Origin: Myxococcota bacterium
Lineage (GTDB): Bacteria > Myxococcota_A > UBA9160 > SMWR01
Assembly: GCA_039030075.1 (NCBI GenBank)
Contig: JBCCEW010000025.1
Location: forward strand, 1-64,000
Reading direction: 5' to 3'
Length of the DNA stretch: 64,000 nucleotides
The notes under the pieces are model-generated. The model was not told the origin of the DNA. It did not search any database and was given only the letters and a program-made list of their open reading frames with translations. Position 1 is the first letter of the stretch. Each line of letters begins with the position of its first letter. The position numbers and the translations under genes are program-made. This document shows positions 18,156-27,239 of this stretch, piece by piece.

Positions 18156-19076
18156 GTGCGCAATAGAATGCGGGCGTCCAGAAGTCTCCGGAGCTCCTAC
18201 GTCCTGTTGCCGCTTCTGCTCGCTGGCTGCACGGGCATCCTCGGCCAGTCGAACTCGGATCCGAAGGACACGACGGAAACGACCGTCGCGCCCGTCGGCG
18301 CTTCCGCCGGCAGCGATGCGTCCCTGCTCTCTGCGTTCTACGGCCTGGACGATGCGCTGCCGTTGCTCGCCCGCTTCCTCGTTTGTGACGGGTCGGTGGG
18401 GAGCGACGGGATGCCGGTCGTCTTCTCCGAGGAACTCGACCTCGAGACGGTGCAGGCGGGCGACTTCGGCGTAGTCCTAGCCGATGGGAGCGCGGGAGAG
18501 ATCGTCTGCGTCACGCCCGCACCGGCGAACGACGTCGGGGAGTTTCGCACCATCCTGATGATCGGAGATTTCGGGTCCGCGGCGAACCAGCCGGCGCGTG
18601 TCGAGATCCGGGGCAACGTCCTGTCCCTGGACCAGCAATCCAACTTTCGTGGCGCTCGGGTCGACGCGGTTCCGTTGGAGAGCGGACCGAGCCTGGTGCT
18701 GTCAGAGATCGTTCCGACAGAGGAGTGGGAACTCGGCAAGGCGGCCACCCGCTTCCCCTTCGGCGGCGGGAGTGGTTGCCCCGAGGCGACGCGGCAGGTC
18801 GTTCGCGTCGTGTGGAACGGCGGCGTCACCAAGCCAGGCGGCAGCGAGATCGACGACGTCGAGAGGCGCGCGTATCAGGTGTTCGTCGACGGCGGCGATG
18901 GAGAGGCGGGTGAAGTCACTCCTTTCGCGATGGGCGATCTCGGCGACGGAGACAACAACCATGAGCTGTGTCTCGATACGGAGGCGCCCGCCGTTCGCGT
19001 CACCTTCCCGGCCGGGCTGCTGACGGATCCTCGGGAAGATCTCAATCTCGCGACGGAGATCACGGTGGCGCGCTGA
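18156..19076 (+). CDS. Putative lipoprotein, unknown function
   Basis: A 306-residue protein with a basic N-terminus, a hydrophobic segment and the lipobox LLLAGC, so it is probably a lipoprotein. GTG at 18156, preceded by GAGGAT, is preferred; ATG at 18168 is possible. The mature part is acidic and beta-rich, with a likely Ig-like or protease-inhibitor-like fold, but no family is recognised. It contains a few Cys (CDGS, VCVTP, GCPEA, LCLDT) that could form disulphides. It lies between the thiolase and glyoxalase II genes. Confidence 0.7.
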   Translation: MRNRMRASRSLRSSYVLLPLLLAGCTGILGQSNSDPKDTTETTVAPVGASAGSDASLLSAFYGLDDALPLLARFLVCDGSVGSDGMPVVFSEELDLETVQAGDFGVVLADGSAGEIVCVTPAPANDVGEFRTILMIGDFGSAANQPARVEIRGNVLSLDQQSNFRGARVDAVPLESGPSLVLSEIVPTEEWELGKAATRFPFGGGSGCPEATRQVVRVVWNGGVTKPGGSEIDDVERRAYQVFVDGGDGEAGEVTPFAMGDLGDGDNNHELCLDTEAPAVRVTFPAGLLTDPREDLNLATEITVAR

Positions 19077-19158
19077 CCCTCGGCGTCCCCCCGGCCGATC
19101 CGCAGGCTCGGGGCTCGTCGATGCTAGGCTTCTCCCGCTCGCCCCCTTCGAGGAGAAC

Positions 19159-19929
19159 GTGTCCATGCTCGAGATCCACCAGTTCGGATGCCTCTCCGAC
19201 AACTACGGATTCCTGGTCCATGACGCGGACGCCGGACTGACGGCCTGCATCGACACGCCCGACGCCGGTCCGACCCTCGCGGCGCTCGACGCCAAGGGCT
19301 GGTCGCTCACGCACATCTGGAACACCCACTGGCACCCCGATCACACCGGCGGGAACCTCGAGCTCCGGGAGAAGACGGGCTGCGCGATCCTCGGCCCGCG
19401 CAACGAGAGCGAGCGGATTCCGGGGATCCAGACCGAGCTCACCGAGGGCAGCCGCTTCGATTTCGGTGCGCACCCCGTTCGCGTCTTCGATGTTCCCGGC
19501 CACACGTCGGGTCACATCGCCTACTACCTACCGGACGACGCCGTCGCCTTCGTGGGCGACACCCTCTTCGCGCTGGGTTGTGGGCGCCTCTTCGAGGGTA
19601 CCGCCGAACAGATGTGGCATTCGCTCGGAAAACTGATGGCACTTCCGCCCGAGACCGTCGTGTACTGCGCCCACGAGTACACCCAGGCGAACGCGCGGTT
19701 TGCGCTCAGTGTCGACCCCGAGAACGAAGCCCTGGCCGAGCGCTCCAAGGAGATCGACGCACTTCGCGATCAGGGTGTCGCGACGGTGCCCACGACGATC
19801 GGCGCCGAGCTGGCGACGAACCCGTTCCTGCGTGCGGAAGACTCCGGCTTGCAGCGTGCGCTCGGCATGGAGGGTGCGGACCCCGTGTCCGTGTTCGCCG
19901 AAACGCGCAAGCGCAAGGACAACTTCTGA
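19159..19929 (+). CDS. gloB: Hydroxyacylglutathione hydrolase (glyoxalase II)
   Basis: A 256-residue metallo-beta-lactamase-fold hydrolase that converts S-D-lactoylglutathione to lactate and glutathione. The binuclear metal motif THxHxDH is at H57, H59, D61, H62. Later ligands are in DVPGHTSGHIAYYL and FVGDTLFALGCGRLFEGT, and YCAHEYTQANARFA is a glyoxalase II signature. The length matches the family. Start GTG 19159 or ATG 19165, with GAGGAG upstream of both. It stands alone, convergent with the wax ester synthase gene. Confidence 0.92.
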   Translation: MSMLEIHQFGCLSDNYGFLVHDADAGLTACIDTPDAGPTLAALDAKGWSLTHIWNTHWHPDHTGGNLELREKTGCAILGPRNESERIPGIQTELTEGSRFDFGAHPVRVFDVPGHTSGHIAYYLPDDAVAFVGDTLFALGCGRLFEGTAEQMWHSLGKLMALPPETVVYCAHEYTQANARFALSVDPENEALAERSKEIDALRDQGVATVPTTIGAELATNPFLRAEDSGLQRALGMEGADPVSVFAETRKRKDNF

Positions 19930-19992
19930 GCCCAGCGCTAGGCCACGGTCGAGGCTCGAGCGCGGCACTGCGACCGCGACGCGGCCCGCTGG

Positions 19993-21420
19993 TCAGACCA
20001 ACGCCACCGGCGGCTGGGAGCCCGGCTCGAGCGCCAGCACCTCCGAGAAGCCCGCGCTCAGACACTCGGTGAAGAGCGCCTGGTCGGTGACCGCCGCGGG
20101 ATCGACGTTCGCGGCGATGCAGCAGGTGTCGCCGTGGGTGACGAGCGTGATCATCGACGCGCATCCGGGCAGCGGGCCGAAGCCGTAGGAGCGCAGGATC
20201 TTTGCGCCCGCGAGGTACACGTCCTCGCGAATCCCCGGCACGTTGCTCGCCTGGAGATCGTTGCTCTTCGTGAGGCTCCCGGTGAACGCGGTGAGGAGTG
20301 GCGACGGGAGACGCACGAGGGCGGGCGCGAGGAGTGAAGCGCCGTCGATTGCCGGCTCGTCGCGGAAGCGGCGCACGGTTCTTCCCACGGCGTGCATGCG
20401 CTCGCGGGGATCGACGATGCCCACGGGTGCAGCAAAGCGGGCGCCCGCGAAGCGATTCCCGCCGGCGTCGTCGTCGTCGGAACGCACCGAGATAGGAATC
20501 GCGATCGGCATGGTCTCGATCGGTGTTCCGAGCTTCTCGTGGTAGAGACGGAACGCGCCGAGCAAGGCGGCGAGGAACGCATCGTTGAGCGAGGCGCCGG
20601 CCTGCTTCGAAGCTCCGCGCAGGTCAGCGAAGGCGACGTCGAGGGCGGCGAAACGCCAGGACAGGCTTCGCTTCCCTAGCAGCGGGGAGCCCTCGCCATC
20701 GGGCTCGGCCAGCATGCGGCGCAGCGACGACGCGAACTCCAGCGCCTCGTTCGTGCTCGCGACCGGATCGGCCGCTGCGCGCGCGGCCTTGCCGGCGAGT
20801 CCCAACAGATCAGGCAATGCCTGCAGGTCGCGCGCAACGCGATCGCGGAGCACCTCGAAGGGGGTCGCCTGCTCGGGCGGCGGCGGGGGCGGCTGGGGTT
20901 TGCGCGGGTTGTGCTCGCGGGTGCGGGAGTGCAGCTGAGAGAAGAGCTGGACGCTGCCCATCCCGTCCGTCGTCGAGTGGTGCATCTTCAAGAAGAAGGC
21001 ACCGCGTCCGTCGGGGAGGCCTTCGAAGAGGATCGCCTCCCAGGGTGAGCGTGCGCGGTCGAAGGGAGGCATGGCCGCCTGCTCGGCCGCGCGCAGCAGC
21101 TCCTGGTAGGTGCTCCCGGCCGGGAGCGCGACGCGCCTCACGTGGTAGTGCAGGTCGAAATCGGGATCGTTCACCCATGCGGGGCTGCCCAGCCCGAAGG
21201 CGGGCTCCACCACCTTCTGTCGGAAGCGCGGCGCCATGCGGGAGCCCCAGTCGACCGCCGCGACAAAGCGCTCCCAGTCGGGCACGCAGTCGAGGATCTC
21301 GAGGCCGCAGATCGTCGAGCGCAGGCGCGGGTCCACCTCGGCGCGCCACATCAGCGCTTCGAGCGGGTTCATCTCGCGCGACTCGGACCAGGAGAGCGGA
21401 GCGTCGGGGGAGGGGGACAT
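19993..21420 (-). CDS. Wax ester synthase / diacylglycerol acyltransferase (WS/DGAT)
   Basis: A 475-residue acyltransferase that makes wax esters or triacylglycerols from acyl-CoA. The catalytic motif is H147-H-STT-D152-G (HHxxxDG). The NDPDFDLHYHVRRVALP segment and the C-terminal SNVPG (ITxSNVPG-like) block are also present. The length is typical. The hotdog thioesterase gene lies upstream in the same orientation, 60 bp away. It suggests the organism stores neutral lipids, in keeping with a lipid-degrading lifestyle. Confidence 0.9.
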   Translation of the reverse strand: MSPSPDAPLSWSESREMNPLEALMWRAEVDPRLRSTICGLEILDCVPDWERFVAAVDWGSRMAPRFRQKVVEPAFGLGSPAWVNDPDFDLHYHVRRVALPAGSTYQELLRAAEQAAMPPFDRARSPWEAILFEGLPDGRGAFFLKMHHSTTDGMGSVQLFSQLHSRTREHNPRKPQPPPPPPEQATPFEVLRDRVARDLQALPDLLGLAGKAARAAADPVASTNEALEFASSLRRMLAEPDGEGSPLLGKRSLSWRFAALDVAFADLRGASKQAGASLNDAFLAALLGAFRLYHEKLGTPIETMPIAIPISVRSDDDDAGGNRFAGARFAAPVGIVDPRERMHAVGRTVRRFRDEPAIDGASLLAPALVRLPSPLLTAFTGSLTKSNDLQASNVPGIREDVYLAGAKILRSYGFGPLPGCASMITLVTHGDTCCIAANVDPAAVTDQALFTECLSAGFSEVLALEPGSQPPVALV

Positions 21421-21480
21421 CGCGAAAGTGTAGCGTGAGGGGTGGGCGCGAAGCCGGTGCAGCGTCGGCGAGCCGCGGGT

Positions 21481-21903
21481 CTAGCTGCTCCGCGGCAGCA
21501 CGTAGGTGCCCTGCGCCGTCGCGACGGGGCGCTCGGGCGCGTCGTCCATCCAGATCTTCACGGTTCCCACGACCATCAGGCGCCCGGCCTTGTCCAGGTC
21601 GGCCCGGGCGTAGGCGGTGTTGCCCTGCGCGGGGCGCAAGAAGCGGATCGACAGGTCCGAGGTCAGCGCCATCGGTTCGATGCGGTCGATGGCCCCGAAG
21701 GTGAGGTACCAGAGGGCGAGATCCGCGAGCGCGAACAGGGTCGGGCCCGGGACGAAGTTGCCGGGACGCAGCTGGGTCTGATCGATCGCCTGGGCCGCGA
21801 CCGCGTGGGTAGGGGAGATCTCGATGCAGCGGTTGGGCCGCTCGGTCCAGCCTTGCTGGACGGCTTCGTCGACGGTCTGGGGCGTGAGGGAGAACGTGCT
21901 CAT
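21481..21903 (-). CDS. PaaI-type hotdog-fold thioesterase
   Basis: A 140-residue hotdog-fold protein likely to hydrolyse acyl- or aryl-CoA thioesters. The hotdog helix region (PGPTLFALADLALWYLTFGAI) and the second strand block (SDLSIRFLRPAQGNTAYARADL) fit the PaaI/YbgC group. It is upstream of the wax ester synthase gene, so it may influence acyl-CoA supply. Start ATG 21903. The specific substrate is unknown. Confidence 0.82.
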   Translation of the reverse strand: MSTFSLTPQTVDEAVQQGWTERPNRCIEISPTHAVAAQAIDQTQLRPGNFVPGPTLFALADLALWYLTFGAIDRIEPMALTSDLSIRFLRPAQGNTAYARADLDKAGRLMVVGTVKIWMDDAPERPVATAQGTYVLPRSS

Positions 21904-21968
21904 CGCGCGATCTTCGCAGCACCCGCCAGAGATCGCACGCGCGCTTCAACCGGGAATCGACGAAGCGC

Positions 21969-23018
21969 CTACTCCACTCTGGCGACGATCCGCCCCGAGA
22001 CGCGACGCCCCGCGAGCGCGCGCAGGCCTTCGGGAATGTCGTCGAACCCGATGACGCGACCCACCTGCGGCTGGTATCGCCCGTCCTCGACTAGCGACAG
22101 GAGGTGCCGGTGGGCCGTGTCCTCGATCTCGGGCAGACGGTCGCCGTAGCCGCTTCCCATACAGCAGCCGATCAGCGTCCAGTTCTGCACGTAGAACTCG
22201 TTCGGGTGGATCGGGATCAGGCCGCCCGCATGCCCGGCCATGACGTGCCGACCTTCGACCGCCAGCAGGGGCCGCGCGCGCGCGCCGGCTTCGCCCTGGA
22301 CGAAATCCACGATCATGTCGATGGAGTTCGGGCCACACGCTCGGTGTACCGCGGCGACGAAGTCCTCGGCGCGGTGATCGATGACGAGCGTTGCGCCGAG
22401 CTTGCGGCAGAACTCGGCTTTCTCGGGCCCGCCCGCCACCGCGACGACCTCCGCTCCCGCGGCCACGCAGAGCTGCACCGCGGACGACGGTACGCCGCCG
22501 GCCGCCCCGAGCACGAGCACCCGCTCTCCGGGTTGGACCTTCCCGCGTCGATGGACTGCCTGGTAGGCGGTGTGTCCGGCGATGACGAACGCCGCGGCTT
22601 CCTCGTCACTCATGGACTCGGGCGCCTCGTACAGCGCACTGCCGAGCGCGACGCACTGCTCGGCGAAGCATCCCCAGGGCTGTGGTGTGAACCCGACCAC
22701 GCGCTTCCCGATCAGATGGCGCAGGTTCTCGGTCGCCTCCTCGACGATCCCGACGGCCTCTTGCCCCGACACGTAGGGCCGCTCGATCGGAATCGGATAC
22801 TCGCCCGTGGCCATCGTGATGTCGGGCGTCGCGAGGGTCGCGGCCCGAACGCGCATGAACACATAGTCGTCGGCGGGCGGCTCTCCCTCGTTTCGGGTCC
22901 GGAGACCGGCCAGGTCGACCGTGTACCCCGTCAGGGCCTCGTGGGTCGGGGCGGGAAAGTCTCCCATCTCGAAGACGTCCCACGGGTCTCCCTTTCCTCG
23001 GACGATCCAAGCCTTCAT
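21969..23018 (-). CDS. Zinc-independent MDR-family quinone oxidoreductase
   Basis: A 349-residue medium-chain dehydrogenase/reductase of the NADPH:quinone reductase type. It has the GroES-like N-terminal domain, then the Rossmann motif VLVLGAAGGVPSSAVQLC, and lacks the structural zinc Cys cluster. The ATG at 23018 is chosen because GGAGA lies just upstream; an 8-residue longer frame exists. The thioesterase gene follows, 65 bp away. It diverges from a Baeyer-Villiger monooxygenase gene across 152 bp, consistent with shared regulation of ketone or enoyl metabolism. Substrate unknown. Confidence 0.87.
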   Translation of the reverse strand: MKAWIVRGKGDPWDVFEMGDFPAPTHEALTGYTVDLAGLRTRNEGEPPADDYVFMRVRAATLATPDITMATGEYPIPIERPYVSGQEAVGIVEEATENLRHLIGKRVVGFTPQPWGCFAEQCVALGSALYEAPESMSDEEAAAFVIAGHTAYQAVHRRGKVQPGERVLVLGAAGGVPSSAVQLCVAAGAEVVAVAGGPEKAEFCRKLGATLVIDHRAEDFVAAVHRACGPNSIDMIVDFVQGEAGARARPLLAVEGRHVMAGHAGGLIPIHPNEFYVQNWTLIGCCMGSGYGDRLPEIEDTAHRHLLSLVEDGRYQPQVGRVIGFDDIPEGLRALAGRRVSGRIVARVE

Positions 23019-23170
23019 CGCACGGTCTCCAGCTGCGTCCATCGACGTCGGGAGTTCAGCGCAACGATATCGGCGTCTTTTGCGAGTTCGCTACCGCCAC
23101 GCACGCGGCAGAAGTTCACTTCGTTCCGCCTTCGACGTAGAATGGCTCTCCCCCGTCTAGGAAGGACTGC

Positions 23171-24835
23171 ATGACCAGCACGACGGATCCGTCGGAAGGC
23201 GGCGCAGCGGAGCATTACGACGCCGTCGTCATCGGTGCCGGGGTGAGTGGTCTCTATGCCCTTCACCACTTGCGCGGGATGGGTCTCTCGGTGCGTGCCT
23301 ACGACGGGGCGCCCACCGTCGGCGGCACCTGGTGGTACAACCGCTATCCGGGGGCGCGCGTCGATGGCCCGAGCGCACCTCTCTACGGCTACACCTTCTC
23401 CGACGAGCTCGTGAAGGACTGGGACTGGACCGAGACCCAGTCGTCTCAGCCGGAAGTGCTTTCGTACCTCGAGCACTTCGCAGACCGTTTCGACCTGCGT
23501 CGCGACATCCAGCTCGAGACCTGGATCGAGAACGCACGCTACGACGAGGCGGTACAGCGCTGGACGGTCGAGACTCACACGGGCGCTCGGATCTCGGCGG
23601 AGTTCCTGATCTGCGCCGTCGGGGCTCTCTCCACGCCGAACACACCCGACATCCCGGGGATCACCGAGTTCGCAGGAGAATGGGTCCACACGGGTCACTG
23701 GCCCGAGGAGCCGATTTCGTTCGCCGGGAAGCGCGTCGGTGTGATCGGTACCGGCTCTTCGGGCGTGCAGGCAATTCCTGAGATCGCGAAGGAGGCCGAC
23801 CATGTCACGGTCTTCCAGCGCACGCCCCAGTACACCGTGCCCGCGCGCAACCGCCCGCTGGCGGACGAGGAGCTCGCCGCCGTCCGCGAGAACTGGGAGA
23901 AGATCCGCGGTGGGATGGTGGCCCTCCCGTCGCCGGACGCGCATCTCCCCATGGCGCCGGGCAACGGGCGCTCGGCGTTCGACGAAACCCCCGAGCAACG
24001 CCAGGCGCTCTACGAAGATCTCTGGACGCAGGGCACCCTGGCTTTCGTATACGGCAACTATCCAGAGCTGCTCGTGAATGAGGAGATCAACCGCGAGGTC
24101 GGTGCCTTCATTCGCGGCAAGATCCGCGACACCGTCCGCGACCCTGAGACGGCCGAGAAGCTCCTGCCCGACCATTTCTACGGTACGAAGCGGCCGATCC
24201 TCGACGCTGGCTACTACGAAACGTACAACCGCGACAACGTGACCCTCGTCGATCTGCGCGAAGACCCGATCGAAGCGATGACCGCGGACGCGGTGCGCAC
24301 GGCGAGTGGCGAGCACCCGATCGACGTGCTCGTGCTCGCGACGGGCTTCGATGCGATCAGCGGATCGATGCTGCGCCTCGACCCCGAGGGTCGCGGGGGC
24401 GTTTGTCTGAAGGAACGGTGGAAGAGCCAGTTTCACAACTATCTCGGTCTGATGGTGAGCGGGTTCCCCAACCTCTTCATGATCCACGGTCCGGGGACGC
24501 CGGGCGTGCTCTACCTCATGCCCCTCGGCGCCGAGCTCGAGACCGAGTGGATCGCGAACTGCGTACGTCACTTGCGAGCGCAGGGTTTGGGGACGGTCGA
24601 GCCGACGGTGGCGGCCGAAGCCGCCTGGGATCGAGAAGTCACCGAGCTCGCCAACAGGACGCTCTTCCCTCGCACCGATTCCTGGTACACGGGCGCGAAC
24701 ATCGAGGGGAAGTCCCGGCATTTCGCGGTGCATCTCGGCGGTCCGGCCTATTTCCATCGCATCGCCCAGATCGCCGAGAAAGGCTACGAGGGCTTCGTGT
24801 TCGAACCCGAGCGAAACGCTTCTACGGCCGATTGA
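23171..24835 (+). CDS. Baeyer-Villiger flavin monooxygenase
   Basis: A 554-residue FAD/NADPH monooxygenase expected to insert oxygen next to a ketone, giving an ester or lactone. GAGVSG at about 22-27 binds FAD. GGTWWYNRYPGARVDGPS follows. The family fingerprint FxGxxxHxxxWP is present as FAGEWVHTGHWP (167-178). The second Rossmann GxGxxG is VGVIGTGSSGVQ. The start has AGGAAGGA upstream. A VOC protein gene follows 35 bp downstream. The substrate may be a cyclic or steroid ketone given the neighbourhood, but this is inference. Confidence 0.92.
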   Translation: MTSTTDPSEGGAAEHYDAVVIGAGVSGLYALHHLRGMGLSVRAYDGAPTVGGTWWYNRYPGARVDGPSAPLYGYTFSDELVKDWDWTETQSSQPEVLSYLEHFADRFDLRRDIQLETWIENARYDEAVQRWTVETHTGARISAEFLICAVGALSTPNTPDIPGITEFAGEWVHTGHWPEEPISFAGKRVGVIGTGSSGVQAIPEIAKEADHVTVFQRTPQYTVPARNRPLADEELAAVRENWEKIRGGMVALPSPDAHLPMAPGNGRSAFDETPEQRQALYEDLWTQGTLAFVYGNYPELLVNEEINREVGAFIRGKIRDTVRDPETAEKLLPDHFYGTKRPILDAGYYETYNRDNVTLVDLREDPIEAMTADAVRTASGEHPIDVLVLATGFDAISGSMLRLDPEGRGGVCLKERWKSQFHNYLGLMVSGFPNLFMIHGPGTPGVLYLMPLGAELETEWIANCVRHLRAQGLGTVEPTVAAEAAWDREVTELANRTLFPRTDSWYTGANIEGKSRHFAVHLGGPAYFHRIAQIAEKGYEGFVFEPERNASTAD

Positions 24836-24870
24836 CCAGCGGCCTGATTCACCCAGAAAGGAACCACGAC

Positions 24871-25296
24871 GTGGGAAACACCCTGGCCCAGTTCTGCATC
24901 AACGTGAGCGACCTCGACCGATCGGTTCGCTTCTACACCGAGGTCCTCGGTCTGGAGGAGCACAGCCGTACGGACATCCCGGGCACCCGTGAGGCGATCG
25001 TCTGGGGCCGGGGAACAGGTTCGGCGCTCCAGCTGGCCCAGCACCTGGACCGGGACGACAAGATCGATCCGGCCGGCGAGGGGTTCAAGAAGGTCGGCGC
25101 CCTCTGGAAGCTCTACCTCAACACGGACGACTGCAAGGGGCTCTACGACAAAGCGATCGCGGCGGGCGCGAAGAGCGTCACAGAGCCCACCCATCTCGAG
25201 GAGTGGGACGTGTGGGTCGCCTTCGTCGAGGATCCGGATGGCTACCAGATCGAGCTGATCCAGGGAATGGACCTCGACGCGAACGCGCCGAGCTGA
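24871..25296 (+). CDS. VOC/glyoxalase-family protein
   Basis: A 141-residue vicinal oxygen chelate protein. It shows the paired beta-alpha-beta pattern: FCINVSDLDRSVRFYTEVLG at the N-terminus and FVEDPDGYQIELIQ near the end, where the Glu is a usual metal ligand. It starts with GTG after AAAGGAA and lies 35 bp behind the Baeyer-Villiger monooxygenase, probably in one operon. It could be a glyoxalase I-like, isomerase or dioxygenase-type enzyme. Confidence 0.85.
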   Translation: MGNTLAQFCINVSDLDRSVRFYTEVLGLEEHSRTDIPGTREAIVWGRGTGSALQLAQHLDRDDKIDPAGEGFKKVGALWKLYLNTDDCKGLYDKAIAAGAKSVTEPTHLEEWDVWVAFVEDPDGYQIELIQGMDLDANAPS

Positions 25297-25366
25297 TCGC
25301 GCTCCCTGCCTCGGCCACCCGGAGCGTTCGCCCGGTGCCGTCCCAACCACGAGAGGAGAGGAACCC

Positions 25367-25921
25367 ATGGCTCACGAAGAACTCGGACCGCTCGCCGGTC
25401 TCGTCGGCACCTGGCGCGGCGATCAGGGCGTGAACGTCTCCTACGACTACGCCCAGGAGAAGATCATCGAGGAGACCTACACGGAGGAGATGACCTTCAA
25501 GGTCGTTGGCGACGTCGACAACGGTGCCCAGAAGATCTGGGTGATCGACTACATCACGGCCGCGAAGCGCACGGGCTCGGACGAGGTCTTCCACACCGAG
25601 CTCGGTTTCTGGGGGTGGGACCCGGTCCGCAAGGAGGTGATGCGCTGCTTCATGGTGCCGCGCATGTCGACCATCCTCGCCGGCGGCACCTGCGAGCCCG
25701 ACGCGAAGACGTTCTCGATGAGCGCCAAGGCCGGCGCCGGTGACTGGGGCGTGCTCTCGAACCCCTATCTCATCGAGAACGCGAAATGCACCCGCTACGA
25801 GTCGAGCTACACGCTCGACGGCGATACCTTCTCCTATGAGGAGAACACGGTCATGGACATGAAGTCCCTCGGCGGCAAGTCGATGGACCACACCGACCGG
25901 AACACGCTCACCCGCTGCTGA
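25367..25921 (+). CDS. Small beta-barrel (nitrobindin/FABP-like) protein
   Basis: A 184-residue cytoplasmic protein beginning LGPLAGLVGTWRGDQG, a lipocalin/nitrobindin-like GxW motif. Alternating strands follow throughout, with FHTELGFWGWDPVRKEV in the middle. Such proteins bind haem or fatty acids in a ten-stranded barrel. GAGAGGAGAGGAA precedes ATG 25367, a strong ribosome-binding site. It is 70 bp after the VOC gene in the same direction. Ligand not determined. Confidence 0.65.
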   Translation: MAHEELGPLAGLVGTWRGDQGVNVSYDYAQEKIIEETYTEEMTFKVVGDVDNGAQKIWVIDYITAAKRTGSDEVFHTELGFWGWDPVRKEVMRCFMVPRMSTILAGGTCEPDAKTFSMSAKAGAGDWGVLSNPYLIENAKCTRYESSYTLDGDTFSYEENTVMDMKSLGGKSMDHTDRNTLTRC

Positions 25922-25975
25922 GCGCGTCGCAGCGCCACGCCTTCCCGGGGTGCTGCGTCCCGATTCGCGCCACGG

Positions 25976-25987
25976 TCGAACGTTCGA
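25976..25987. promoter_or_regulatory. Perfect 12-bp palindrome upstream of the metal-related ABC operon
   Basis: TCGAACGTTCGA is a perfect palindrome 108 bp before the first gene of the His-rich / ABC operon. It could be a repressor site. It does not resemble a standard AT-rich Zur box, so regulator identity is open. Confidence 0.3.
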
Positions 25988-26094
25988 GGAATGCTGCCAG
26001 CGATCGCCAGGGGCTCGAGTCCCGCCGTTCTCGTGCCGATGAAACCTTCGAGACCCGCTCCCCAGGGTCTCCGCGTCCTCCCGGTTTTCCGCCC

Positions 26095-26631
26095 ATGGGC
26101 TCGACGATCGCCATGAATCCTCGGACACGGAGAAAGCCCCGGCTCGCCACGGCGCTGGTGGCACAAGCTGCGGCTGCCGCGCTGTGGGCCGCTGCTGCGG
26201 CGGCCAGCGGGGCGCACGGCCACCACGACCACCACCACCACCACGTCGCACCGCACGGCGGCACATTGGTCGTGCTGGGCGAGGAGTTCGCCCATCTCGA
26301 GTTGGTCGTGGATCGGAAGACCGGAGCCATGACGGCCTACGTCCTGGACGGCGAGGCCGAGCGCGGCGTGGCCATTTCGCAGACCCTGCTCGAGATCGAT
26401 GCGGCGCCGAGCGGTGGGGATCCCTTCACCGTGCAGCTGGCGCCGGTCGAGAACGTCCTCACCGGCGAGACGAGCGGCAACACCTCCCAGTTCGCCGGAG
26501 AGGCGGACCCGCTGAAGACGCTACGTCGCTTCGAGGGCGAAGTCCGCCAGATCGAGGTCCGCGGGCAGCGCTTCGAAGCCGTCGCGTTCCGGTTCCCGGA
26601 AGGCAACGAAGACGGGGAGGATGCCAGGTGA
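26095..26631 (+). CDS. His-rich periplasmic metal-binding protein
   Basis: A 178-residue exported protein. After a signal peptide (Ala-rich core, about residues 19-40) comes the cluster HGHHDHHHHHVAPHGG, an obvious zinc/nickel/copper chelating stretch. A compact beta domain follows (LVVLGEEFAHLELVVD...). It begins a four-gene operon in which every junction overlaps as GTGA. This resembles zinc-responsive periplasmic proteins encoded with MacB-like ABC transporters and DUF3299 proteins (for example the Pseudomonas PA4063-4066 and Vibrio zrg groups, from memory). The start is 26095 or 26113; neither has a clear ribosome-binding site. Confidence 0.75.
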   Translation: MGSTIAMNPRTRRKPRLATALVAQAAAAALWAAAAAASGAHGHHDHHHHHVAPHGGTLVVLGEEFAHLELVVDRKTGAMTAYVLDGEAERGVAISQTLLEIDAAPSGGDPFTVQLAPVENVLTGETSGNTSQFAGEADPLKTLRRFEGEVRQIEVRGQRFEAVAFRFPEGNEDGEDAR

Positions 26632-27239
26632 CGGGGGAGGCTCCTCCCGCCGCGCAGACGCGGCAGGAACGTCCGCTCGTCCGACGCGGGTTCAAGTACG
26701 CGCTCGTCGCCACCTATCTGGGGTGGCTCGTGTTCGTGCCCGAGTGGGCCTTCCTCGGTTTCCGGAGTGGGCCCGTGGCCGAGGAGGCGACGCTCGAGCA
26801 GAGCGAGGCCGAGCGCTACCCGCCGATCTCCTGGGAAACGCTCGGCGGCTTCCCCTACGAGTTCGAGGTGCCGGGCACCCTCGACAACATGACGCCCGCG
26901 GCCCTCACCGAACGCCACGAGCGCTTGATTCCATCGCACGTGCGCGCGCTCGATCGCCGCACGGTGGCGCTGCGCGGGTACGTGATCCCGATGGTGATCG
27001 AGCGGGGTCGCGTCACCGAGTTCATCCTCGCTGCGAAGAACGAGCTCGGCTGCTGTTTCGGGGACGGTCTCGCCATGAACCAGTGGGTGCGCGTCGCCGT
27101 GCCCGAGGGGGAGAAGGTCGAGTTCGGCAAGCCGAAGCTCGCGACCGTGCTCGGCGTGCTCGAGGTGGGCGAGGAGGTGCTGGAAGGCACCGTCATGAGC
27201 CTCTACCGCATGCACGACGCGACGGTGCGCTCCTGGTGA
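26628..27239 (+). CDS. DUF3299-type membrane-anchored protein
   Basis: A 203-residue protein with one N-terminal membrane segment (YALVATYLGWLVFVPEWAFLGF) and a periplasmic domain containing VALRGYVIPMVIERGRVTEF and ELGCCFGDGLAMNQWVRV. The latter matches the DUF3299 pattern. It starts with GTG overlapping the previous TGA by three bases, showing translational coupling. DUF3299 genes recur next to zinc-regulated MacB-like ABC transporters. The two adjacent Cys may bind metal. Confidence 0.75.
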   Translation: MTGEAPPAAQTRQERPLVRRGFKYALVATYLGWLVFVPEWAFLGFRSGPVAEEATLEQSEAERYPPISWETLGGFPYEFEVPGTLDNMTPAALTERHERLIPSHVRALDRRTVALRGYVIPMVIERGRVTEFILAAKNELGCCFGDGLAMNQWVRVAVPEGEKVEFGKPKLATVLGVLEVGEEVLEGTVMSLYRMHDATVRSW